Shown: positions 7,255 to 14,652 of the stretch, one piece after another
Numbering within the stretch: the stretch's first letter is position 1
Layout of the letters: each line of letters starts with the position of its first letter
Assembly: GCA_021801525.1 (NCBI GenBank)
Contig: JAJYXW010000008.1
Coordinates: forward strand, 1 to 43,970
Direction of reading: 5' to 3'
Source of the DNA: Actinomycetes bacterium
Lineage (GTDB): Bacteria; Actinomycetota; Acidimicrobiia; Acidimicrobiales; JAJYXR01
DNA: 43,970 nt
Translations under genes and position numbers: made by a program
Notes under the pieces: model-generated
Told to the model about the DNA's origin: nothing
The model's database searches: none
What the model saw: only the letters and a program-made list of their open reading frames with translations

Positions 7255-9449
7255 CGGGCCTCCTCGCTCGGGTGGAAGCGGCGCAGGCGCAGCGAGTTGG
7301 TGACGACGAAGACGCTGGAAAACGCCATCGCTGCGGCGGCGACGATCGGGTTGACGACCCCGGCGACGGCCAAGGGGATAGCAGCCACGTTGTAGCCGAA
7401 GGCCCAGACGAGGTTGCCCTTGATCGTAGACAGTGTGCGGCGCGAGAGCCGAATGGCGTCGGCTGCTGCTCGCAGGTCGCCGGTGACGAGGGTGATGTCG
7501 GAGGCCTCGATGGCGGCGTCGGTGCCGGTCCCGATCGACAGCCCGAGATCAGCCCTAGCGAGGGCGGGAGCGTCGTTGACGCCGTCGCCGACCATGGCGA
7601 CCACCTCGCCGGTCGCCTGGAGGCGAGCAACCTCGGCCGCCTTGTCCTCGGGCAGCACGCCGGCCAGGACTCGGTCGATCCCGACCTCGGCCGCGACGGC
7701 GTGGGCGGTCGCCTCGTTGTCTCCGGTTAGTAGCACCGGGGTAAGTCCGAGCGCTCGCAAGTCGGTGACAGCTTGACGGCTGGTCGCCTTGATGCGGTCC
7801 GCTACCGCCACGAGGCCCATGACCTTGCCATCGGCGGCGACCGCGACCACGGTCGCCCCGGCGGCCTGGAGGCGGGCCACCTCGGCGATGAGCACGCCGG
7901 TGAGCTGCGCCCCCCGGTCGGCGAGCAGGCTCGGGCGGCCGACCACGACGGCGTGTTGGTCGACGACCGCCTCGATTCCGAGCCCGGCTCGGGCCGAAAA
8001 CGACTCGACTGGTGGCAGGGTGCCCAGGTGCTTACGCCCGTAGGCGGCGATCGCCTGGGCGATCGGGTGCTCGCTCGCGTCCTCGGCGGCGGCCGCTAGG
8101 CGGACCAGCTCGTCCTCGGCAACCCCCTCGGCCGGGACGACGGCGGCAACAGCCATCCTGCCCTCGGTCAGCGTGCCCGTCTTGTCCAGGACGATGGTCG
8201 TGACCTGGCGGGTGTGCTCCAGGACCTCGGGTCCTTTGATGACGATCCCGAGCTGCGCTCCGCGCCCGGTGCCGACCATGATGGCGGTCGGCGTGGCGAG
8301 GCCGAGGGCGCAGGGGCAGGCGATAACGATGACCGCCACGGCGGTGGTGAAGGCCGTCGTCGTGGCGACACCGCCTATCAGGAGCCAGCCGAGGAGGGTC
8401 AGCGCCGAAATGGCGATGACGATAGGGACGAACACTGCCGAGACCTTGTCGGCGAGGCGCTGGACCGGAGCCTTGCCTGCCTGGGCGTCGGCGACCAGCC
8501 GGGCGATCTGGGCGAGCGCGGTCGACGATCCGACTCGGGTGGCCTCGACGACGAGGTGACCCGAGGAGTTGACCGTGGCGCCAGCGACGGCGTCACCGGG
8601 CCCAACCTCCACGGGCACCGACTCGCCGGTGAGCATGGACTGGTCGATCGCCGAGGTGCCGGACACCACGACGCCGTCGGTCGCGACCTTCTCCCCGGGG
8701 CGAACGACGAAGTGGTTCCCTACAGCGAGCTGCTCGACCGGCACGAGCACCTCGGCGCCATCGCGAAGCAGCCGGGCTTCCTTGGCCCCGAGCTCCAACA
8801 TCTTGCGGATCGCCTCGCCCGAGCGTCGCTTGGCTTTTGCCTCGAGATAGCGGCCGAGGAGGACCAGCGCGGTGATGGCGCCAGCGGTGTCGAAATAGAC
8901 GCTGGTCGAGATGCCGGCCAAGAGGACCAGGGTCGACCACGTCCAGGCGGCGAGCGTCCCGACCGAGATGAGGGTGTCCATGGTCGCCACTCCGTGGCGG
9001 GCGTTGGCTGCTGCTGCCTTGTGAAAGGGCCAGCCGGCGTAGAAGACGACCGGGATGGCGAGAGCGAGAGAGACCCACTCCCAACCGGGCGATCGCAACG
9101 CCGAGATCCACGAGAAGACCAGCAACGGGACGCTGAGCGCCACGGCGACGACGAGCCGGTGCAGATAGGAGCGGGCCGGATCCTCGTCAGTGATCGCCTC
9201 GGGGAGGGCGGCACCGTAGCCGGCCGCCTCGACCGCCCCGATCAGCTGGTCGAGGCCGACTCGCGCCGGGTCGTAGGCGACCGCGGCGTGCTCGCTCGCG
9301 AAGTTGACGCTGGCGGCAACGCTGTCCAGCTTGTTGAGCCGCTTCTCGATGCGCGCGGCGCACGAGGCGCAGGTCATGCCGGTGATCGCGAGCTCAACGT
9401 GCTGGCGCTGCTCTGCTGAAGCCGCCTCGGGTCCGGTAACGACCGCCAT
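7251..9449 (-). CDS. copA: copper-exporting P1B-type ATPase
   Basis: About 732 residues. One N-terminal heavy-metal-binding domain ([10 protein letters not shown], about 24-33), membrane helices, the CPC metal-transport motif in [14 protein letters not shown] (about residue 377), the phosphorylation site DKTGTLTEG (Asp about 422) and the hinge motif [12 protein letters not shown]. This set defines Cu(I)-exporting ATPases at the plasma membrane. The start is either GTG 9452 or the adjacent ATG 9449; the copZ stop codon overlaps both. The gene is free of the tandem repeats seen elsewhere in the window. Confidence 0.96.
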   Translation of the reverse strand: MAVVTGPEAASAEQRQHVELAITGMTCASCAARIEKRLNKLDSVAASVNFASEHAAVAYDPARVGLDQLIGAVEAAGYGAALPEAITDEDPARSYLHRLVVAVALSVPLLVFSWISALRSPGWEWVSLALAIPVVFYAGWPFHKAAAANARHGVATMDTLISVGTLAAWTWSTLVLLAGISTSVYFDTAGAITALVLLGRYLEAKAKRRSGEAIRKMLELGAKEARLLRDGAEVLVPVEQLAVGNHFVVRPGEKVATDGVVVSGTSAIDQSMLTGESVPVEVGPGDAVAGATVNSSGHLVVEATRVGSSTALAQIARLVADAQAGKAPVQRLADKVSAVFVPIVIAISALTLLGWLLIGGVATTTAFTTAVAVIVIACPCALGLATPTAIMVGTGRGAQLGIVIKGPEVLEHTRQVTTIVLDKTGTLTEGRMAVAAVVPAEGVAEDELVRLAAAAEDASEHPIAQAIAAYGRKHLGTLPPVESFSARAGLGIEAVVDQHAVVVGRPSLLADRGAQLTGVLIAEVARLQAAGATVVAVAADGKVMGLVAVADRIKATSRQAVTDLRALGLTPVLLTGDNEATAHAVAAEVGIDRVLAGVLPEDKAAEVARLQATGEVVAMVGDGVNDAPALARADLGLSIGTGTDAAIEASDITLVTGDLRAAADAIRLSRRTLSTIKGNLVWAFGYNVAAIPLAVAGVVNPIVAAAAMAFSSVFVVTNSLRLRRFHPSEEAR

Positions 9450-9652
9450 CACGACGCCTCGTAGCCGGCCTCTTCGATCGCGGCGCGCAGCTGCTGGTCG
9501 TCGAGCCCCCTACCGGTCACGGTGACGAGCTTGGTGCCAAGGTCGATCTCAACCTCCGCTACCCCGGTGACGGCACCGAGCTCACTCGAAACCGCGTGCG
9601 CGCAGTGGTCACAGGTCATTCCCGGAACACTGTAGGTGATCGCCTCGGTCAT
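9449..9652 (-). CDS. copZ: copper chaperone, heavy-metal-associated domain
   Basis: 67 residues forming a single ferredoxin-like heavy-metal-associated domain with the Cu(I)-binding motif GMTCDHC near the N-terminus. It would pass Cu(I) to CopA, encoded directly downstream with overlapping codons. The ATG at 9652 is preceded by GAGAGGAG. It is the first gene of the operon; the CsoR operator lies 27 bases upstream. Confidence 0.95.
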   Translation of the reverse strand: MTEAITYSVPGMTCDHCAHAVSSELGAVTGVAEVEIDLGTKLVTVTGRGLDDQQLRAAIEEAGYEAS

Positions 9653-9678
9653 GACGCACTCCTCTCGTAGCTTCAGAG

Positions 9679-9695
9679 ATACCCTACCCCGGTAT
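9679..9695 (-). promoter_or_regulatory. CsoR operator upstream of copZ
   Basis: ATACCCTACCCCGGTAT is an inverted repeat (ATACC, seven bases, GGTAT) that closely resembles the known Bacillus subtilis copZA CsoR operator. It sits where it would overlap the copZ promoter. The remaining copZ-acylase gap (9696-9887) shows nothing else I can assign. Confidence 0.8.
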
Positions 9696-9887
9696 CCCTT
9701 CCCATCGTACCTGCCGTCGAGCGGCCCTCGTCGGCGCCGAGCAGGAGCGGGGCAGCGCTCAGGAGAGCATCGGGTTCGGCGAAGACCGTCGTTGCTTGGC
9801 CTCGGCTGTCTTCGACAGCAAGTTCCCTGCTAGCGTCGCAGGCAGCGCAGCGATGCGGCTCATCGTCAATCGGCCAACGGGGGGACT

Positions 9888-12497
9888 GTGTCGTCGGATC
9901 TAGCGGGGCGGGGTGGCCGGGTAGGGCAGTTGAAGGGTGACGGCTTCTCGCTGGCGATGTACTTGGCCGCTGTCGTCATGCCAGTGCTGCTGCTCACGGT
10001 TGTAACGGCTTCATGCACTCAGGCATCCTCACCGAACCAGGTAACGGTAACCCTCGACAGCGACGGGATACCTCATATCAAAGCGGACAACTTCACAGCC
10101 CTTGGCTATGGCGAGGCTTGGGCCTTCTCACAGGATGCGTTCTGTACGCTTGCCAATGACTTCGTCACGGTCGAGGGTGAGCGGTCCCGCTACTTCGGCC
10201 CGACAGCCCGGAGCCTGAACTACTCCGCAGGAGTGAACAACACCAACCTGGACTCCGATCTCTACTGGCAGTCGATCAAGTCGAGTGGCATTGCGAACCG
10301 TGAGATGCACCAGGCTCCGCCGAATGGCCCGCTTCCACAGATCCTGCAGGTGTATAGGGGTTTCGTCGAGGGTTACAACGCCTACCTGGCGTCGGGGAAA
10401 CTGAACGACCCCCGCTGTGCCGGCAAGCCGTGGGTTCGCCCGATCAATCTGACCGACATGTTCCTGCGGGGTTACCAGATCGTAACGGAGGCCTCTGGTG
10501 AGCAGTTCATAGCCGATGAGGTGAGCGCCGCTCCACCGGCCACTCAGCCGGCCGCTCCACCGGCCACTCAGCCAGCCAAGCAGCCAGCCACTCAGCCGGC
10601 CACTCCAGCGGCAACCAAGCCGGATGCCGCGAGCACGAGTGTGCCTTCCCGGAGAGCTTCGCGGACCAGCCTCGCGAGCGCGCGAGCTGACGTGACCACC
10701 TCTTGGCCAGGCGTGACCAGCGCATGGGCGGGCAATCCCGACCTGGCCGCCCTCCCCGCCGTGTTCAGTGAGGGCAGGAGTGGTAACGCAACCCTCGGTT
10801 CCAATGGCATCGCCATTGGTTCCAGGGACAGTGCGAATGGCAACGGAATAGTGCTCGCAAACCCGCACTTTCCCTGGCGGGGAACGGAGCGGTTTTGGAT
10901 GGCACAGCTAACCGTGCCTGGTCAGTACAATGTCGAAGGCGGTACGTTGGAGGGCTTCCCACTGATCGGAATCGGATTCAACCAGAATATTGCGTGGACC
11001 CATACCGTATCTACCGATTTCCGTTTCACCTTCTACCAGCTGAAGCTGGTGCCCGGTGATCCGACCAGCTACTACGTGGACGGAAGATCTCACAAGATGG
11101 GCACTGAAACCGTGCGCGTCAACACCGGCCATGGCGTGGTGACCCATACCTTTTATACGACACGCTGGGGACGGGTTGTAGTAGTTCCTCAGGCGGACTA
11201 CCACTGGACAGCTACTACTGCATACGCGTTCGACGATTCGACTATTAATGACGCATTCCGGGCCGCTAACCAGTACCTCCGTATGGGCCAGGCAAGGTCG
11301 GTGAAGGACCTCCTGAAGGTCGAGTCCACCTACCTTGCAATCCCGACTTTCAATACGATCGCAGCTGACAATACTGGACATGTACTTTACGCCGATGTTG
11401 GCAATACCCCCGCCGTTCCAACATCGCTTATTGCTGCATGCACCCCCAAGGGCATGCCCGAGCTGGTCTATGCCGCTGCGGGCGTGATTACCCTGGACGG
11501 CTCGAGGTCAGCTTGCGCTTGGAGAGACGAGCCGGGTACGCCAGTGGCCGGGATATTCAGTGCAAAGCAGCTACCCCACACGATACGGACGGATTATGTG
11601 GAGAACTCGAATGACTCCTATTGGCTAGCCAACCCAAAGGCACCATTCCCCGCGTACTCTCCGATAATAGGCAAGATAGATACGACTCAGGACCTGCGTA
11701 CCCGCCTTGGTAACCGGATGATCGCCGCACGGGTGGCTGGGAACGACGGCCTCGGGCCGCCCGGATTCACCATTGCCACCATGCAGCAGATGTGGGAGAG
11801 CGACCGATCTGAGCTCGCCAAGCTCGTGTTGAAGCCCCTGGTGCGTGACTGCACTAACAACCCGATTGCACACGCGAGCACCGGCACGACAGTTGATCTC
11901 ACCGCGGCGTGTCATGCGCTGGCGGGATACAACGGCACCGGTCGCCTGAATGCTGCAGGCGGATGGCTGTTCTCGGAATGGGCGGTACGGGCGCCGTCGA
12001 CCAACTTCTGGGCTGTCCCGTTCAATCCAGTGCATCCACTGGCCACGCCTGCAGGGCTGAACACTTCGAACCCAGCGATACTTCAGGCCCTTGCCGATGC
12101 CGTCCTCAGCCTCCAAGCACACCACGTGCCGCTCGATGCCAGCTACCGTCAGGTGCAATACGAGGCGCGCAACGGGGTGAAGGTCCCGATACCTGGATGT
12201 GACAGCGGATGCTTCAACGCTATCTACGCCGCCGACGGCCGGGGCGGCTTACTTCATGCCGATCCCTACGGAGAGGTCTACTTTGGCTCATCCCTCGTGA
12301 TGACAACCGAGCTCACCGCTCACGGTCCGATCTCCCAGGGCATTCTTACATACTCCCAGGCCACTAACCCTAGATCCCCCTATTACGCCAACATGACCAG
12401 GCTCTACTCACGCAAGCAGTGGGTCTCCCTCCCGTACACCCCGACCCAACTCGCTCATGATCGCGCTGCGCGCACCTTCACGCTCAGCGTGCGTTGA
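9888..12497 (+). CDS. penicillin acylase family N-terminal-nucleophile hydrolase, putative lipoprotein
   Basis: 869 residues from GTG 9888, preceded by GGGGGGA. Residues about 22-45 form a hydrophobic signal ending in VVTASC, a plausible lipobox with Cys about 44. The alpha-chain segment begins VTVTLDSDGIPHIKADN. A spacer with Pro/Ala/Thr/Gln repeats leads to LGSNGIAIG; autocleavage would expose Ser305 as nucleophile. The beta chain has GFNQNIAWTHTVS and NSNDSYW, family motifs that include the oxyanion Asn. Members cleave amide bonds of penicillins or acyl-homoserine lactones; the substrate cannot be told from sequence. Base composition is visibly less GC-rich than neighbouring genes, with ATA, ATT and TTA-type codons, which may indicate transfer. 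It faces away from copZ. Confidence 0.9.
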   Translation: MSSDLAGRGGRVGQLKGDGFSLAMYLAAVVMPVLLLTVVTASCTQASSPNQVTVTLDSDGIPHIKADNFTALGYGEAWAFSQDAFCTLANDFVTVEGERSRYFGPTARSLNYSAGVNNTNLDSDLYWQSIKSSGIANREMHQAPPNGPLPQILQVYRGFVEGYNAYLASGKLNDPRCAGKPWVRPINLTDMFLRGYQIVTEASGEQFIADEVSAAPPATQPAAPPATQPAKQPATQPATPAATKPDAASTSVPSRRASRTSLASARADVTTSWPGVTSAWAGNPDLAALPAVFSEGRSGNATLGSNGIAIGSRDSANGNGIVLANPHFPWRGTERFWMAQLTVPGQYNVEGGTLEGFPLIGIGFNQNIAWTHTVSTDFRFTFYQLKLVPGDPTSYYVDGRSHKMGTETVRVNTGHGVVTHTFYTTRWGRVVVVPQADYHWTATTAYAFDDSTINDAFRAANQYLRMGQARSVKDLLKVESTYLAIPTFNTIAADNTGHVLYADVGNTPAVPTSLIAACTPKGMPELVYAAAGVITLDGSRSACAWRDEPGTPVAGIFSAKQLPHTIRTDYVENSNDSYWLANPKAPFPAYSPIIGKIDTTQDLRTRLGNRMIAARVAGNDGLGPPGFTIATMQQMWESDRSELAKLVLKPLVRDCTNNPIAHASTGTTVDLTAACHALAGYNGTGRLNAAGGWLFSEWAVRAPSTNFWAVPFNPVHPLATPAGLNTSNPAILQALADAVLSLQAHHVPLDASYRQVQYEARNGVKVPIPGCDSGCFNAIYAADGRGGLLHADPYGEVYFGSSLVMTTELTAHGPISQGILTYSQATNPRSPYYANMTRLYSRKQWVSLPYTPTQLAHDRAARTFTLSVR
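10527..10598. repeat. 24-bp tandem repeat, 3 copies, in the acylase spacer
   Basis: Three 24-bp units based on GCCGCTCCACCGGCCACTCA plus GCCG; the third is imperfect and a partial fourth follows. They encode Pro/Ala/Thr/Gln repeats (residues about 214-237) in the segment normally removed between the alpha and beta chains. Confidence 0.9.
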
Positions 12498-12526
12498 CGC
12501 GCACCTTCACGCTCAGCGTGCGTTGA
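12469..12526. repeat. 29-bp perfect tandem duplication spanning the acylase stop codon
   Basis: Copies at 12469-12497 and 12498-12526 are identical and each ends in TTGA. The first carries the last codons and stop of the acylase gene; the second is a non-coding replica with a redundant stop. Each copy contains the small hairpin CACGC-TCA-GCGTG. Confidence 0.97.
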
Positions 12527-12620
12527 AAGGTCCAGCCGTTCCGACAGGAGGCAAGAGAGTGGCTCTGCTCAGTTCACCGCGGCGGACGGTGAGGTCCTCA
12601 CCCGCCAGTTCCTCGCCGGC

Positions 12621-12645
12621 AAAAAAGCCCATCTAACTGGGCTTT
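12621..12645 (-). terminator. Rho-independent terminator of the tRNA-Thr gene
   Basis: On the minus strand AAGCCCA, a six-base loop and TGGGCTT are followed by a run of six T. It begins 8 bases past the tRNA 3' end. Confidence 0.85.
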
Positions 12646-12652
12646 GATCGGA

Positions 12653-12723
12653 GCCTGGGGTGGGGATCGAACCCACGGCCTGCGCATTACGAGTGCGCTG
12701 CTCTACCACTGAGCTACCCAGGC
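12653..12723 (-). tRNA. tRNA-Thr (anticodon CGT)
   Basis: The minus strand folds as a 71-base cloverleaf. Acceptor arms are GCCTGGG and CCCAGGC, the D-stem is GCTC/GAGC, the anticodon stem is GCGCA/TGCGC with loop CTCGTAA (anticodon CGT at 12691-12689), and the T-arm is GTGGG-TTCGATC-CCCAC. The 3' CCA is not encoded. It reads ACG threonine codons. Confidence 0.96.
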
Positions 12724-12782
12724 GAGCGCGGTTGCCAAGGTTAGCCGGACGGCGCTACGCGCAACGCGAACCGGAGCTGCGC

Positions 12783-14009
12783 TCACGGCGACGGCCCGAG
12801 ATCCGGCCCGAGATCCGGCCCGAGATGCGGCCCGAGATCCGGCCCGAGATCCGGCCCGAGATCCGAGAGTCTTGCGAAGAGTGCCTCGAGCAGGAGAGCC
12901 TCGCCGGGGTTTCGTACCAGCGCTGCCGAGGCGGCACCGATGGCCTCTACGGCGGTAGTCAGCGCACCCAGGTTTCGTGCGAACGCGCTGGTGGAACGTG
13001 CAGCGAGCATCTCGGCGCCCTTACGGGCGTGCGACCCAGCCGAGGGAGACGCGGCGCACAGCCTTACGATCCGGTCGCGATACACCCCGGCAAGCTCTCC
13101 GAGGCCGGCTCGGAGCTCGTCGGTGCGGTACCTGCGTTCTTCGCGCTGGTGGCGCTCCTCGACCTGCCTGCGACCAGGGATCCCACGTTCCATGCGGGCT
13201 TTGGCCGCTGTCGCCATGGCATCGATATCTTCGAGGTGGCGCTTCCTCAGCGGCCCCAGCGCACCGTCTGTCATGGAGAGGAGCCTTTCTGCTAGCTGCG
13301 CGGCTGTGGCTCCCGTGCCGTCGAGCATTGTCGGCACATCGCGCCAGGCTTGCCTGCGGAGTGCGAAATCCGGGTCGGCAGCGAGCAGCTCCGCCTTCTC
13401 GACGCTGCCCCCGCATGCTGCAGCGATGGAGGACGCCACGGCGGTTTCCACCCCGCGCGCGGCCAGCCACGAGGTGATCTCAGCCTCGGGAACCGAATGG
13501 AGCTCTATGCGCGCGGATCGGCTCGCCAGGGTCGCCAGGCTTGCCGGGAGCGAGTCGGCGAGAAGCAGGAACACAGTTGCTCCAGGAGGTTCCTCGACGG
13601 TCTTGAGCAGCACCGGAGCCGCTAGGCGGGCAAGGTGGAGGTCGTCGACCACGATCACCTGGCGACGTGCTTCGACGGGCTTGCGGTGCGCTATCCGCAC
13701 CGCCTCGCGCGCGTCCTCCACGCTGAGAGAGGCACCGGTCCTTTCAACTTCCACCAGATCCGGGTGGGTACCGGCGAGAACTCGCCGGCACGAGCCGCAA
13801 CGTCCGCACCCACCTTCGGGACAGATCAGCGCGGCAGCGAAGGAGCGTGCCAGCGCTCTCTTCGGCGATCCGGCCGGTCCGGTTATCAGGTAGGAATGCA
13901 CCGGGCGGCGTGCCGCGAGCTTCACCTCCTCGACGGCGCGCGCTTGGCCCACCACAGCGGCAAACAGCCGGTCGGAAGGGAAGACATCCGCAGGGCTATC
14001 GGTCGTCAC
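12783..14009 (-). CDS. holB: DNA polymerase III delta' subunit
   Basis: About 408 residues from GTG 14009, the first start giving the normal N-terminus; it overlaps the tmk stop by 14 bases. The AAA+ clamp-loader pattern is visible: VVGQARAVEEVKLAARR, P-loop-like GPAGSPKRALA, a four-Cys zinc site (CPEGGCGRCGSCRR), then VDDLHLARLAAPVLLKTVEEPP and the sensor-like ASRSARIEL. It is part of the complex that loads the beta sliding clamp. The P-loop departs from the canonical GxxGxGKT/S, as expected for non-hydrolysing delta' subunits. The C-terminus ends in an Asp-Leu-Gly-Pro repeat. It is last in hppA-topA-tmk-holB. Confidence 0.9.
   Translation of the reverse strand: MTTDSPADVFPSDRLFAAVVGQARAVEEVKLAARRPVHSYLITGPAGSPKRALARSFAAALICPEGGCGRCGSCRRVLAGTHPDLVEVERTGASLSVEDAREAVRIAHRKPVEARRQVIVVDDLHLARLAAPVLLKTVEEPPGATVFLLLADSLPASLATLASRSARIELHSVPEAEITSWLAARGVETAVASSIAAACGGSVEKAELLAADPDFALRRQAWRDVPTMLDGTGATAAQLAERLLSMTDGALGPLRKRHLEDIDAMATAAKARMERGIPGRRQVEERHQREERRYRTDELRAGLGELAGVYRDRIVRLCAASPSAGSHARKGAEMLAARSTSAFARNLGALTTAVEAIGAASAALVRNPGEALLLEALFARLSDLGPDLGPDLGPHLGPDLGPDLGPSP
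12793..12864. repeat. 12-bp tandem repeat, 6 copies, at the holB 3' end
   Basis: Unit GGCCCGAGATCC, six copies with one base change in the third (encoding His for Asp). It encodes (Asp-Leu-Gly-Pro)n as the C-terminal tail of the delta' subunit. Confidence 0.97.
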
Positions 14010-14646
14010 GCTCGTCCTCCGAAAGCAGGTCAGGCGGGCTCCCCAGGCGTTCGGCAACGGCCGCCAGCACTCGCCGACCAACCACCTCTGGCGGGTCGGT
14101 GCCGGCTACCACCACCCAGGATCCTGGGTGTGCCCTGGCCAGGTGCAGGTACCCGTCTGCGACCTTGCGGTGGAAGGCTTCGTCCAGCGACTCGAAGCGA
14201 TCAGGCCTCGTCCCGGCCAGGCGCGCTCGAGCGAGCTCCACGGGTGTGTCGATCAGCACGTTCAGGTCGGCCTCGATGCCGGAGGCGGCAAACTCCACTA
14301 TGCGGCCCAAGGCTGCCAGGTCGAGGCCACGGCCGTATCCCTGGTACGCGAAAGTCGATCCCGAGAACCGGTCGCTCACCACCCACCTACCCGAAGCAAG
14401 TGCCGGCTCGATTACCGCCGCGACGTGCTCGGCCCGGTCGGCAGCGAGCAGCAGCGCTTCAGCGCGGGCGCCGAACGCCCCGGGCGGGGCGCCGAGGAGG
14501 TGGTCTCGAAGTGCCTGCCCGAGGGGTGTCGCTCCCGGTTCACGCGTGAGCGCTGCTCCCGTATGCTCCGCGAGAATGCGAGCTTGGGTGGACTTTCCGC
14601 AGCCGTCGATGCCTTCGAGTGCGATCAGCCGGCCGCGAGGGTGCAT
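13996..14646 (-). CDS. tmk: thymidylate kinase
   Basis: 216 residues, usual length. The P-loop GIDGCGKST is at about 12-20, the DRF-type substrate motif in VVSDRFSGSTFAYQG near 95, and the LID region GTRPDRFES near 150. It phosphorylates dTMP to dTDP with ATP for DNA synthesis. ATG 14646 places the P-loop at the usual distance. It starts 6 bases after the topA stop and overlaps holB, a common actinobacterial pairing. Confidence 0.95.
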   Translation of the reverse strand: MHPRGRLIALEGIDGCGKSTQARILAEHTGAALTREPGATPLGQALRDHLLGAPPGAFGARAEALLLAADRAEHVAAVIEPALASGRWVVSDRFSGSTFAYQGYGRGLDLAALGRIVEFAASGIEADLNVLIDTPVELARARLAGTRPDRFESLDEAFHRKVADGYLHLARAHPGSWVVVAGTDPPEVVGRRVLAAVAERLGSPPDLLSEDERDDR

Positions 14647-14652
14647 TCCTGC

